A DNA stretch of 64,000 bases from positions 3,534,001 through 3,598,000 of the forward strand of contig JAKSXM010000272.1 in NCBI GenBank assembly GCA_022575985.1, given 5' to 3'. Within the stretch, counting starts at the first letter, position 1; every line of letters starts with the position of its first letter. The stretch is from Anagrus nilaparvatae (lineage: Eukaryota; Arthropoda; Insecta; Hymenoptera; Mymaridae). Positions 20,458-32,104 of the stretch are shown piece after piece. Below the pieces are notes generated by a model. That model ran no database searches. It was not told where the DNA came from and worked only from the letters and a program-made list of their open reading frames with translations. The position numbers and the translations under genes were made by a program.

Positions 20458-21885
20458 TACAAACATTTGGATGGAAGAGCATGGATTAAGTCTTGCAGCT
20501 GCTAAGACAGAGATCGTAATGTTTACGGGGAAGCAAATTCAAACTGTCATCCCGATACGAATCGACGAGGATACTGTCATAGAGACGAAAAGGTTCGTTA
20601 AACATCTAGGGATAACTCTGGACACGAAGCTGACTTATTGGGAGCACATCTCCCAAAGGGTCAAGAAGGCAGGTACTACGACGCAAGCCCTGAGCAGGCT
20701 GATGTCAAATATGAACGGCCCGAAGTCCAGCAAGAGGAAGCTACTAATGTCTGTAACTCACTCCATCCTATTGTATGGAGCAGAAATTTGGGAGAAGGTG
20801 TTAGACAAGGATATGTATTCGAAAGGCATAATAAGTGTTCAGAGGCAAGGTGCCCTGAGGGTTTCTTGCGCGTACAGGACTGTCTCGGAAGCGGCAGTCC
20901 TTGTGATCGCAGGCATTATCCCAATTAAGCTCCTCGCCAAAGAGCGTAAACTCATTTATGATAGAAAAAATGAAGGCGACGTCGACCGTATCAAAGCGGA
21001 AGTTAGGAGGGATGTGATGCTGGAGTGGCAGATGCTCCGGAAGGATCGCACAGACAGCGCATGGACCAGGCGTCTCATAAAAGATGTCGCTCCATGGATC
21101 CAGAGAGAACATGGGGAAGTGAATTACTTCTTGACCCAGTTTCTCAGTGGATACGGGCTTTTTCAGTCCTATCTTTTCAGGATGGGCAAAGTTAGAAGCT
21201 TCGAATGTGTGTTCTGTCCCGGCAAGCGCGATGATGCTTATCACACGTTCTTTCGTTGCGATCGGTGGGTGATCAAAAGAAGGGAATTGGAGGCGGAAAT
21301 AGGGGACGTTACGCCTGACAATGTCGTTGAAAGAATGCTTCAAAATGAAGAAGGATGGAGTGCTGTTGCAAGGCTCGTGGAGGATATTCTGAGAACTAAA
21401 AAGCTATTGACGACACCCTAACTAGGAGTCGTGTGTAGAAGCGACCGAGATGGACAGTTTTTGCACGCGGCACCAAAGAGGGGACAATGTAGGACGTACA
21501 AGGATACCTATTTATTTATTTATTTATATACTTATTTATTTATTTATATATTTATTTATTTATAAACTTACTTATTTATCTAGTTGACGACACGGCGAAA
21601 TAACAAGAAGGAGAAAGAAAGGATTAATGGATGGAAGGATCTTCAACCAAAGAAGATACATGGCCTTAAGTCAACCCGATGTAATGTGATAAACGGTTCC
21701 GGGCTGACTTGAATAAGGTATGATGAGTGGTGAGTTTAGTCGGTAAACATGGGGCAATGCATTCTTTGCAGAGTGCCTTGCCATCATGGAGTCCGACACT
21801 GTTCAGAACACCGGGTTCTGTTCGTGCGTAACGCATTCTCACCTCTCTGCTAGTGTGCAAAAAAGAAAAAAAAAAAAAAAAAAAA
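20458..21885 (+). mobile_element. 5'-truncated R1-like LINE
   Basis: Bounded by a 13-bp duplication and ending in a poly-A tail (21860-21885). It encodes only the C-terminal part of ORF2 (20459-21421): a thumb region with KHLGITLDTKLTYWEH, LLMSVTHSILLYGAEIW, a tryptophan-rich linker and a terminal Cys-His motif CVFCPGKRDDAYHTFFRC, then a stop. The catalytic palm is missing. The style (YGAEIW, CxxC-H-C end) is that of the R1 clade. The ORF is uninterrupted, so the insertion is not old. The host leader at 20363 reads in frame into the LINE, giving a 352-codon chimeric ORF. Codon use and GC are clearly higher than the host flank. Confidence 0.9.
21507..21590. repeat. TTTA microsatellite in LINE 3' UTR
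   Basis: Long run of TATT/TTTA units with small interruptions, inside the LINE's untranslated 3' region. Confidence 0.85.
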
Positions 21886-21898
21886 CATTGGTGGAAGA
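21886..21898. repeat. 13-bp target-site duplication, 3' copy
   Basis: Second CATTGGTGGAAGA, after the poly-A tail; the host coding sequence resumes here. Confidence 0.9.
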
Positions 21899-22390
21899 AG
21901 TTGAAACTGTTAAAAAATGTTATTATTACGAGATTTTAATAAATGAAAAGTGTTATTCAAAGGCAATGAAAGTAGGTAAACAAAAAACCTTTTTTAATTT
22001 AATTTGAGAATAAAAAAAATATTCATTCAAGGAGCTGAATGCGAATATTCCGAGCAGTGTGTAAGCGGGATTGACCAATCAGTTTGTTTAAATAAAATAT
22101 GTGTTTGTAAAAAACCCTTTCTAGAATATTTAGGTAAAAAAATAAAATTTGTATTCTGCATACATATAATTTAAAATTTCTTTTTTATTAAAGGTGAATG
22201 CGTGGAGTCTGATTTTGTGTGGCAGGTTGTAGAATTTCCACAGAGGGATAGAATTTTAGATGATTCTCAAGAAAATATTTTGCAAATAATTTTTTTTTTA
22301 ATAATAATAATTTTAGCTTTATGTCAAATTTTGATTGTAGTTTATGTATACAGAAAAATAAGAAGACTAGTTTTAAGTTATTATAATTAG

Positions 22391-22869
22391 ACTGCTCAGT
22401 CTATTCCCGCGACAGAATGTGGAGTTTGTTAACACGATAGCTCCTTAACTATATTATTGATTGACTTCAAAATTTCACAGATGGTCTCCAATGAGACAAA
22501 GACGAACTGATTAAATTTGCAGCCCATTTGGTACTATTTGGTACTAATGATAGCGAATAATGTAGCTCCTCATCAAAAAAATACATTTTTTTAAATTTTA
22601 ATATTGATAATTGTCATATTTACGAATAAAAAAGAACTTTTCACATTACCTAGGGATATTCGAGGTTGAAAAAAACATTTTTATAAATATAATTTTTAAT
22701 TTTTCAACCCAAGATATTTTCCAATTTTCCAAGATGGCAGATTTAAGAACTTGAAAATATCAATTTTTCACATTACAAGAAGATTTTTTAGGACAAGAAA
22801 AATGAATTTTGGGTGAAAAATATTTAATTTTTCAACGCAAAATATTTTCCAGAGTCTTAGTTTCCAGAA
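22391..22869. other. 3' flank of EB-like gene, no gene seen
   Basis: AT-rich with a direct repeat of TTTGGTACTA (about 22527-22546) and two similar blocks around AAATATTTAATTTTTCAAC (22690-22850) that suggest an old local duplication. No ORF of interest. Confidence 0.5.
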
Positions 22870-23060
22870 GATTTTTTTTCCAACTGTCAACTAGCTGTCA
22901 AACAATAATTTATAATCGGGATTTTTGAAACCTGCACATATATATATGTTTTTGTTGTCGCTGAATTCAAATCTGATGTCAGAATAATGATTTTAATAGT
23001 TAACGGCTGTCAACTAGCTGTCAAACGGTAATAAGTAATCAAGATTCAAATAATCAGCAC
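22870..23060. repeat. satellite-like repeat, forward copies
   Basis: Two units of about 123 bp containing AACTAGCTGTCAAAC, CACATATATATATG and GAATTCAAATCTGATGTCAG. The same unit recurs at 24100-24770. Confidence 0.75.
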
Positions 23061-24099
23061 ATATCGACGCTTCCTAATAGCAGAGTCCTTATTCGCGCTG
23101 GCTTTTAGAACTGTCCTTATTCAAACTTTAAGATAGAAAAGTCCTTATTCGCGCGGTGCAAAAGACTGTCCTTATTGGGAAGCACCCTAAAAAATTTCAA
23201 TATACGTTCCTAATTTGTAATACTTACCGCGATCGGAGTCGTTGCTATTTTTTTCGTTGCTATATAAATTTAAGAATAAAATATAAGATTTTTAAATGTT
23301 TATAGTAATGAATTAATTAAAAAAATGAAGCAATTCTTTTGTGATAAGTTGGAAAAATTTTATTAATAATATAAATATAAAAATAAATTATTTCAAATAA
23401 ATATTAATTACAATAAATTTTTTTTTATATATTTCAAATAGTTTTGAAAATTGTACAAAAGTTTTAAAAAATCCCTGTATTTTTTTGCTATAATTTATTT
23501 GAAACATTATTTCAACACATAGGGGTAAAAAAAATTAATTAAAAGAAATCTTGGGGCTAATAAATTAACTGGACAAATTTTTTCCGCAAAAATTTACACT
23601 ATAACCAAAACTTTAACGTCAAATCAAAAAAGTATCGAGGGGATTTTGAGTAGGAAAAAACTTGAAGCGAGGGAAAAATCGAGAAAAACCTCAAGATTAT
23701 TTGGACACAAAAATTTTTTTCATTAGAACAATAACAATCAGTATATAATTAAAATAAACAATGCGTTATTAAACGCGCGCGCAAGAAAGTAGAAGGGCAC
23801 AAAGTAAACTATTTTATTTTCCCTTTTTTAACAAGAACATTTTCTTGTATTATTTATTAATTAGCTATTTAATTTTCTAAAATTATTTTCTGTATATAAA
23901 TTCTAAAATTAATTAACAATTTTAAAGAATAATAGTGATAATAGTAACTAAAGGTTAATTTATTAATGAATTTACATAAAAGTTGGGCCCTTCTACTTTT
24001 TGTATTTCTTTCGCGCGTGCGGCGCGTCATATCGATGTCCCTTCAAATTTTTTTTTTTTCAGTTTTTTGTCCAAGTTAAGTGGTAAAAAAAAAATAATG
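23061..24099. other. non-coding spacer with short inverted and direct repeats
   Basis: Holds three spaced copies of GTCCTTATTCGCGC-like sequence (23084-23165) and an imperfect inverted pair, CGCGCGCAAGAAAGTAGAAGGGC (about 23775) against its reverse complement at about 23985-24020. The latter looks like the ends of a small DNA transposon of about 250 bp. No coding potential. Confidence 0.5.
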
Positions 24100-24770
24100 C
24101 GTCATATGCTGTTGATATTGCTGAATTCAATTCTGATATCAGGAAAATGATATTGACAAATTACTGCTTATAACTAGCTGTCAAACGATAATGAGTAATC
24201 CGGATTTCAAAAATCATTACATATATATATATGCTTTTGACATCAGTGAATTCAAATCTGATGCCAAAAAACTAATTATGACAGTTGACAGTTGTCAACT
24301 TGTTTTCAACATAAAAGTAATTAACAATTGATGTTTATAAAATCAACAAGAATATATGGGTTTTTGTGGTTTGCTAAATTTAAATCTGGTGTCAAAAAAT
24401 TAATGTTGACAGTTGACAGTTGAAAATATATTTTCAAACAGTAATAGCTGTCAACTGTAAACATCATTTTTCTGACATAAGATTTGAATTCAGCGACAAA
24501 AAAAACATATATATGTGTGCTGGTTTCATAAATCTCGATTATAAATTACCGTTTGACAGCTAGTTGACAGCTGTCAACTGACAATAACATTTTTCTGACA
24601 TCAGATTTGAATTCAGCGACAGCAAAAAAATTTATATGTGTACTGGTTTCATAAACCCCGATTATAAATTACCGTTTGTCAACTTGTTGACAGCTGTCAA
24701 CTGTCAATACCATTTTTCTGACATCAGATTTGAATTTAGCGATCTCAAAAACGTAAGACTATATACTTTT
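24100..24770. repeat. satellite-like repeat array with orientation switch
   Basis: About two and a half units run forward (24100-24430) and then two to three units run inverted (24440-24760). GTTTGACAGCTAGTTGACAG and its variant lie 123 bp apart in the inverted part. The switch point near 24440 forms a large palindrome. The same units occur at 22870-23060. Confidence 0.75.
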
Positions 24771-25540
24771 ATTTATCAAAAGATGCATTAAAAAATAAAA
24801 TATGCCTTTTTTAAGTAGTAAATAAAGTTGGATCTGTGGAGCTTTGGAGCTTTGTGGGAGCCGAAGAAAGCATATTGGAGCTTTGTGCCCATTGAGACTT
24901 TTGCTCAGGATGACGAAATGTACAAAATACCAAAAATTCAGCCAATTCCGCCGAAACCCGAATCCCATAAGGTTTGTGCGGGGTCCTTTCCCGTTTGTTT
25001 AAAATGCAAAAAATGTAGAAAGTGACAATTTCGATAAATGAATAGATTGATAAATGAATAGGTCGTGTAAATAGGCTTATTAAAAATAAAAAATTTGAAA
25101 AATCCGCAGTGAGGCTCGAAACCCGGCTTATTTTCAAGCCGTTCAAAACAGGTTTCAAGTCGATAGCTCAAAAACTCAGTCCAAGAGCGATTTTTGTCCA
25201 TTTTGCCACACTGTGCGTCATTCAGGGAAATTGGAAAATTTTTTAAGGCCAAATAATTAAAATTTTCGATTAGTCGAAGCACCACCAATGTATTTCATAA
25301 CCCACTTTTTTTTTAGGTCCGTGGATAAAAATAGGTGTATTATATGTTTTTTGACCTGATAAATCCGAATCCAGGGTCTATTTTGACCTAAAAGTGGCAG
25401 ATTAATTGTTATTAACAAATTATTGCAAAATTAGCCCAAAATTAAGCAAAATCGAGTTGTAAATGTTAACAAGTTCAAAAATTTGTGAGTTAAGCAAAAC
25501 TTTATAATATAATTTAACTTACAGTACATAAATTTTAAAT
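24771..25540. other. no gene recognised
   Basis: Locally less AT-rich around 24830-25020 and 25100-25200, with short ORFs on both strands that overlap and lack coding character. It could be a remnant of an unidentified element. Confidence 0.4.
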
Positions 25541-25960
25541 ATTTAATACTTTAGATGAATTATTTAAACAATTTTTAATTTTTTAAACAATTTGTAAATG
25601 TTAATAATTGCTTTTATGGATCAAAACTGAGTGCGACACTAAGTTAAATATATTTTTTTATACCCTGGATACGAATTTAAAGCTAAATTTTGATAAAAAT
25701 TATACAGGCAATTGTTTAAATAATTTTAAATTGTTTAAACAATTTGTAAATGTTAATAATTACTTTTTTGGATCAAAACTGAGTGCGACACTAAGTTACA
25801 TATATTTTTGCATTCCCTGAATACGAATTTAAAACTCAATTACAATAAAAATTATACAGGTAACCGTTGAAATAATTTTTAATTGTTTAAATAATTTGTA
25901 AATGTTAATAATTACTTTTTTGGATTAAAACTGAATGCGACACTAACATACACGTATTTT
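25541..25960. repeat. tandem array, 152-153-bp unit, about 2.7 copies
   Basis: GTAAATGTTAATAATT...GGATCAAAACTGAGTGCGACACTAA recurs at 25594, 25746 and 25899. Spacing is 152 and 153 bp; the last copy is cut short before the helicase relic. Confidence 0.85.
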
Positions 25961-25989
25961 TTTAGAAAATATATTTATTAAAAAATCAA

Positions 25990-27020
25990 AAAGCAAAAAA
26001 ATTACAATCAGATTTAAAAAATTTGAAATTTTTGATAATTGACGAAATGTCTTTGATAGATTTACGCACTTAATACCAAATAGAATCACGGTGTAGAGAA
26101 ATTTTTGCCAATGAAATTAATGAACCATTCGGTGGATTAATAATCTACTTATTCGATGATTATAATCAATTAACACCCGTAGGAGATACAGCAATATTTA
26201 GTACAAAAAAACATACTGACAAAATGCTATTACAGGGAAAACTTGTTTTTAATGAGTTTCAGAAATACTTTTGTTTAAAAACTGCACACCGAAAAAAAGG
26301 TAATCAAACGCCATACTCTGAATTGTTGGATGAAATTGCAAACGCAGAATTGTCACAGGAAAATTATGAAGCATTACATAACAGACGGAAAACCATAATA
26401 CCAAAACATGAATTAGATTTATTTGAAAATGCAATACACTTATACCCGAAATGCACAGAAGTAGATGCACATAACGAAAAATATTTAAAAAAAACAGTAA
26501 ACCCAGTAGCTCGCATTATAGGAACAAATGTACCCAATATAACCATTAGTTGTTCGGATGAAAAAGCTTCAGGATTACAAAATATCCTATATTTATCTAA
26601 AAATTGTCGTGTTATGTTAAGGGCAAACTTATGGACTGCTGGAGGTTTAATCAATCGTACTTTAGGTTATGTCAGAGAAATAATTTATTCTGACAATGAT
26701 TCACCGCCACAATTACCAGAAGCAATCATGGTAGAATTTGACAATTACGGAGGACCATATATTTATATAAAAATTTGTTTCCGTTAATTCCACTAACACG
26801 TACATGGACGCATAACAAAATACAATGCAGCAGAACACAAATTCCACTAATGTTATCTTATTCGACAACAATACATAAGTCCCAGGGACAAACTATTGAT
26901 TAAATGTTTCTCCATATAGGAGATAGCGAAAAACAATTAGGCATAACTTACGTAGGATTAAGTAGAGTTAAATCAATTAAGGATTTAATTTTAATAAAAG
27001 ATTATAATAAATATAGATAA
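25990..27020 (+). pseudogene. PIF1-type DNA helicase fragment
   Basis: Coding-like blocks in order: FLIIDEMSL (Walker B, about 26025), a GGLIIYLFDDYNQLTPVGD-like motif (about 26130-26190), the ORF 26224-26787 with a typical helicase middle region, then TIHKSQGQT (about 26870) and YVGLSRVK (about 26950). Walker A is missing, so the 5' part is lost. Internal stops (26070, 26787, 26900) break it. Family knowledge: PIF1-like helicases of this kind are carried by helitrons and some insect DNA viruses. No Rep domain lies nearby, so the origin is open. Confidence 0.75.
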
Positions 27021-28329
27021 GACTCTATTCGACTATGCGCTTCTTTTAAGGATAAACAAAAGTTTTCACACAAGTTAAAAAACGATATTCATTAAAATAT
27101 CAACACACAATATATAAAAAAAAAATATATTTCATACATGAAATAATTCAATAAAAAGTTTTTTTTAATTAAATTTATACGCATTTATTTATTTATATCA
27201 TTATAGTTATTAAAAAAAGTGAAATAACTTTTATGATTAATAATAAAAGTATTACTTATTTTTTAAATAATTTTTTCATAAGAAATCATAATTTTATGAT
27301 TTATAAGAAATAATTAGATAAGTTCAGAGATTTTTGGAGGCTTCGCTCAGTCTCAGACATATTCGAGGTGATCTAGTACACGAAATAGTGATTTGCCAAT
27401 GTTTTCATTATAAATAATATTTTTACAAACAAATTTATTGAATACAGGAGTTTTTTTTTTAAATTTAATTTCTAACGTTAATAAAATTTGGTTTTAAATA
27501 TATAAATAAAAAATAAGCGATAGACATAAAAACAACAAGGCAGATAATAATATTAATGTATAATAAATTTAAAACTTTTTTTTGATTATTATTTTGCAGG
27601 TTAAGACCTTCTTTTGAAATTTTTTGTATAATAACATTTTTAGTAATTGCTAAAAATAAATTAAGATAATTTAAAAATAAAATTTTTTTTTTTTCAAATG
27701 TTGTATTTAAAAATAATTACTTGAATTTATTGGTTTGCAGACACCGAAAGTATTCTCATAATTATCCATACAAACACAAATATTTGACAAGCATATTGAA
27801 AAATCGAGAAATTTGAATGTTTCATTGAATTCACAAAAACTTTCTAACGTTAAGGCTTCTATATAAAAAATCAAATGATTTATAAAATTAAAAAAAAAAA
27901 AAAAAAGAATATGTAAATATACAAACTTTTAACACATTTATTTTTATGGAGGAATTTATTAAATTCGCATGTCGGGCGTCCTTGAATAATAAACACTGGA
28001 TTAAAAAAAAAGAGGATTATAATGATATTATAAAAATAAAATTTATTATGAGAACGATACCTTTACAAATAAAAATAAATGAAAGTGTGAATGTTTGGAA
28101 TAAATTTTTATGTATATTAATTAAACAATTAATAAATTAATTAATAAATACTATATTTTTACGTTTCTTCTTCTTAACAATTTTTTAAAACCGTATTAAA
28201 AATAAAAATTTTGAAAAAAAATTTTTTCAAAAATTTTGCAAACACAAAATATATGAAAAAAATTTCAGAAAATGCCATGGGAAAGCTTGGAAAAACCTTG
28301 AAATTTGAACCTATCCCCTTTTCACACTA
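27021..28329. other. AT-rich, no gene recognised
   Basis: Over a kilobase of very AT-rich DNA. A 64-codon ORF at 27946-28140 is low complexity and probably not a gene. Confidence 0.5.
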
Positions 28330-28520
28330 CCAAATTTGATAAAAATTTTATTCTTGGAAATTCAGTTTTTTTAACATAAAAATTTTTAGTCGTTATCAAA
28401 CGAAAAAAACCTAGCCTATGTTTTAACCCGTAATTTTTGCCGTCTTTTGCCGTAAACCCGGTGTATGTATCTTTTATCGTGTTCTCGTTTATCGCGTTCG
28501 GACACACACATAATTAAAGA
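28330..28520 (-). mobile_element. fragment of non-autonomous helitron-like family
   Basis: Matches the right-hand 190 bp of the full copies at 28533-29280 and 43778-44524 (AACCTAGCCTATGTTTT, TTTATCGCGTTCGGACA, CATAATTAAAGA end). On the minus strand this is the 5' terminus, beginning TCTTTAATTATG after an A. The hairpin end is absent. Confidence 0.65.
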
Positions 28521-28532
28521 TTTATATATATA

Positions 28533-29280
28533 CTAGCTGCCTCCGGCTCGCTTCGCTCACCTCGGCAACCGCCAAAGGGGTTGCGCCCCCCTGGACCCCT
28601 GCAACTTGATTTTACCAAAGATATGTTGTTTTAGGTTACTCAATATTTTGTATAACAACCTTTTTTTACCCGAATTATTATCTAAAATTTATTGAATCAT
28701 AAAAATTACGGACGTTGGAACTCAGGCAGATAATTAATGATCAGTGATACAAAACTTGATTACCCTTCCCTAGGAACCGCAAGTGGCAGTTGCTTCCTTC
28801 AACTACCAATTCTAGGATTCTCCCTGATAATACCTGTACAAGTTTCTTTTAGTTACTTTATTGAGCTACTAAATTAGTAACCGGTAAGAATTACAAATAT
28901 ATATACTATTAGTGCTAAAGTTTTATAATTTTCGAAAAATGATTGTAACTTTTGACAGATAGAGCCGATTAACTTGAAAATTTAGATGGATACGTAAAAA
29001 ATATGTCCGAATCAAATAAAATTCTTTTTGATACTAAAATTTTTCCTCGGTTTTCAGTTTTTTTGGTTTTTTTTTCAAAATTTGATAAAAAATTTTTATT
29101 TGGAAATTCAGTTTTTTCAACATAAAAATTTTTTGTCGTTATCAATCAAAACCTAGCCTATGTTTTGACCCGTAATTTTTGCCGTTTTTTGCCATAAACC
29201 CAATGTTTGTAGCTTTTGTCGTGTTCTCGATTATCGCGTTCGGACATACACACATACACACATACACACATAATTACAGA
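28533..29280 (-). mobile_element. non-autonomous helitron-like element, full copy
   Basis: 748 bp. On the minus strand it begins TCTGTAATTATGTGTG after A and ends with a GC-rich hairpin region and CTAG before T, inside TATATA. A second copy (43778-44524, 747 bp) has exactly the same ends. The TC start, the 3' hairpin, the CTRR end and the A/T insertion site are canonical helitron features. There is no ORF, so it would need a Rep-helicase in trans. Confidence 0.68.
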
Positions 29281-29288
29281 TTTATATA

Positions 29289-29417
29289 CACGGTCTTTGT
29301 GAAACAGAAGTAGTGAAACCACGCTCACTAAAATGACACCATAAGCACTATCATAGAAATTTTTGAATTATTTTGGCGCTATTCTACTTTCACTACTTCT
29401 GTTTCACAAAGACCGTG
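29289..29417. mobile_element. palindromic MITE, 129 bp, 30-bp inverted ends
   Basis: Perfect 30-bp terminal inverted repeats starting CACGGTCTTTGTGAAACAG, flanked by TA on both sides, consistent with a Tc1/mariner-type TA duplication. It is inserted in the TATATA run next to the helitron-like element. A diverged piece of the same family lies at about 43545-43580. Confidence 0.85.
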
Positions 29418-29419
29418 TA

Positions 29420-30762
29420 TATACAAGCAAAAGTTGGCGGGGAGGCTCCGCTCCCCTGTATTGCATTTACTTCTATTTCTGTTGCTTAAGAAAACCATGT
29501 TTCACTGCAAATTTATAATTATGCAAATACATTCAGAGTTTTCAGAGGAGCCTAGTTCTCTCCCCAGTAATGTTATAAATATTAATTACAGAATCGTATT
29601 TAAAAAGGTATTGGAGATGCTATGTCTAATACTAAAGATAATTTATTTCGACGCGTTGTTTCCGCACGAACAGAATCTAGCATTTTAGTATTAGTATCGT
29701 ACTATTTTGGTTCTATAGACTTAGAGACTTCAAGACCTATTATAAATCGTGTTAGTCGGCTAGTGATTTCATAATTTAAACATCCTGTTATTAACTGGAT
29801 ATGCAATTTTTTTGGTTTTTTTTAATCTAGAGATTTTAAAGCCAGATGATAAAAAATTGTCAAATAATTTTTAGAGGGGCCTCTTTATAGTCCTAATAGT
29901 TTGCAGCGGATACAGTAATTTTTAAATAAACAAACGTGCGTTTGACTCCTAGAGATGCAAAATCTAGTTTTTCAGAGGGCCCTAATTTTTCGTTAATGAT
30001 AATCGCGATTAACTAATTTGTAAAAAAATTAATTAATGATACAACAATCATGTTTTTGTTTTCTGAATAGTGAAGAATCTATGAAATATCTTTAATTTTT
30101 CTCTTGTTTTTTTATTTTTACCGCAAATCACTGAAAATTATTTACAAATTTTAAGAAATGTCCTTTTTTATTTAAATTTATCTGAGTACGTATAAATTAT
30201 TGCGGAATCGAGTAATCCCAGTTGCGACCGTAAAATTATATTATGTTTAGAAGACATTTCACTTTTTAATCAAAATTTCAAAAAATTTTATTTTCCCCAA
30301 AAATAGTGAAAATTGAATATCTCTAAAAGTACGGTAGCTAAGTTGCAAAATTATGGCCTATGTCATATGCAGACTTTTTTTCTATATTTTGACACTTCAT
30401 TTTGACTTTATATTGATTAGACTCTCATGATGAAACTCATACACACACAGAATCACAAATAGATGATTAAAAATATCATAAAAAATAAAAAAATTTTTTT
30501 TTAATTTTCAACCAGCTTCAATAATATTTTATAAAATTTTAAAGATACGTCCGTTTTGAATAAAAATTTAGCAGAATACTTAAGAATTGGTGCTCATTCG
30601 AATACTACAAAGTGTGACAGTAAAATTTTTCAATAGTCTCAAGATATTTTAATTTTTGTTAAAAATTTTTTAAAATTTTATCAAGTTCAAAAACACTAAA
30701 AATTGAACACACACACACACACACACACAGTCACACAAATAAATTTTCAAATATATATAGTA
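29420..30762. mobile_element. helitron-like repeat, second family
   Basis: Begins with a hairpin GGGGAGGCTCCGCTCCCC and ends near AAATAAATTTTCAAATATATATA after a CA repeat (30710-30730). The end segment recurs at 32060-32100 and 55635-55670, and the hairpin style recurs at 31170. The interior (29500-30500) is AT-rich without genes; a 'TTTTGATACTTT'-type body is partly shared with 31550-32000. The ends are less helitron-like than in the first family (CTTG rather than CTAG). Confidence 0.45.
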
Positions 30763-30764
30763 GT

Positions 30765-31137
30765 AAGATAGGATAGGATTAGTCCTAAACTTTTATAATT
30801 TTTGAAAAATTATTGTATCTTTTGACAGATTGAATCGATCGCCTTGAAAATTTAGGTGGATACGTAAAAAAAAATACCCGAATCGAATCAAATTCTTTTT
30901 GATACTAAAATTTTCCTCAGTTTTCTGTTTTTTTTTATTTTTTTTTTAAATTTGATAAAAATTTTTTTCTTGAAAATTCAGTTTTTTCAACATAAAAAAT
31001 TTTTGTCGTTATCAATCGAAACCTAGCCTATGTTTTGACCCGTAATTTTTGCCATCTTTTGCCGTAAATCCCGCGTCTCTACCTTTTATCGTTTTCTAAT
31101 TTATCCATTTCGGACAAATAAACAAAAATACAAAATT
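30765..31137 (-). mobile_element. fragment of first helitron-like family
   Basis: Starts at CTAAACTTTTATAATTTTTG and continues through AACCTAGCCTATG to CAAAATTAAACA. It is the right half of the 748-bp element, diverged, without the hairpin end. Confidence 0.6.
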
Positions 31138-31154
31138 AAACATTTATATATATA

Positions 31155-31539
31155 CTAGCATAGGTGTGAGGGGGGGCTCCGCCCCCCTGATCTATTCCCG
31201 GTGTTGTTGTTATTGATTTTTTATTATTATCATGTTGTTATTGTCCAAAATATATATCAATGTCAAAAAAAATTAACGCCTTGAATAAGCTAAAATTTTT
31301 TTCTTAATGTAGACCTTTTACCAGTTCAAATGTGACCAATAGGATAAAATTTGTAGTAAATTCAAAGGAATGGTGTAATTTTGAAAATGGGCCAGATCAG
31401 GCTATTTTTGGACCTTTGAAGAGACATATTTCGAGCCCATGAGGTGCTAGAGGACTAAAACTTTGGCTTAGGGACTTTTTTATCACCCCAAACTATACCC
31501 TAAAATTTGAGTTGAATATATATAATATATAGTAAAAAA

Positions 31540-31570
<31 letters not shown>

Positions 31571-32038
31571 TAAAGCAACGTACGTTTTTAATAAAAATTT
31601 AACTAAGTACGCATAAATTACATTTTAATATAGAATATAAATTACATTATAATATACACAGACCCACAAATAAATGATTAGAAATACCATAAAAATAAAA
31701 AAATGAAAAAAATTTTTTTACCAGCTTTAAAAATATTTTATAAAATTTTAAAGATACCTCCGTTTTGAATAAAAATTTCAGAGAATACGTAAAAATTAGT
31801 GCTGAGTCGAATACTATGAAGTGCTATAGCTAAATTTTTCGATAGTCTCGAGATATTTTAATTTTTGTTAAAATTTTTAAAAAATGTTATCAAGTTCAAA
31901 AATACTAAAAATTAAATATCTCAAAAACTACGACAGCTAATCAGAAAATATAGGGCCTATGTCACCCGCAGACTTTTTATCTTTATTTTGACACCGGTTT
32001 CATGCCAATTGGTTCGGCGGTTCTTGCGTGATGAGTGT

Positions 32039-32077
<39 letters not shown>

Positions 32078-32095
32078 AATAAATTTTCAAATATA
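31155..32095 (-). mobile_element. helitron-like repeat, second family, with CTAG and hairpin end
   Basis: On the minus strand it ends with the hairpin GGGGGGCGGAGCCCCCC, then CTAG before TATATA (31155-31158). Its other end lies in a CAGA repeat (32035-32075) followed by AAATAAATTTTCAAATATATATAG. The AT-rich body shares blocks (for example TTTTAAAGATAC...CCGTTTTGAATAAAAATTT) with 30530-30600. A long T run interrupts it at 31540-31565. Confidence 0.55.
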
Positions 32096-32104
32096 TATAG
32101 TATT

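Larger units (their letters stand above)
20363..22390 (+). pseudogene. host EB-module-like secreted/membrane protein gene, split by LINE
   Basis: Removing the LINE and one 13-bp duplication leaves a three-exon gene: exon 1 at 20363-20457 continuing at 21899-21975, exon 2 at 22032-22133, exon 3 at 22194-22390. All splice sites are GT-AG and phases match. The product starts with a hydrophobic leader (SISFLLFIVIYILALVE). It then has a Cys-rich module (CYYYEILINEKC, CEYSEQC, CLNKICVCKK, GECVES) and ends with a transmembrane helix (IIFFLIIIILALCQILIVVYVY) and a short basic tail. The spacing of C and the QC/CxC pattern resemble the EB module of invertebrate extracellular proteins. About 155 residues; the role is unknown, perhaps a surface protein. 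The insertion is near codon 32, so the allele here is a null unless spliced around. Confidence 0.65.

Noticed and set aside
20638..21343. ORFs on both strands inside the LINE (96 and 180 codons)
   Set aside because: Alternative frames of the LINE ORF2, which has recognisable RT-thumb and CCHC-like motifs.
24811..25288. Two overlapping minus ORFs of about 115 codons
   Set aside because: Overlapping frames without motif or splice context; composition does not favour either.
29434..29688. 84-codon ORF
   Set aside because: Starts within the hairpin end of a helitron-like repeat and has no coding character.
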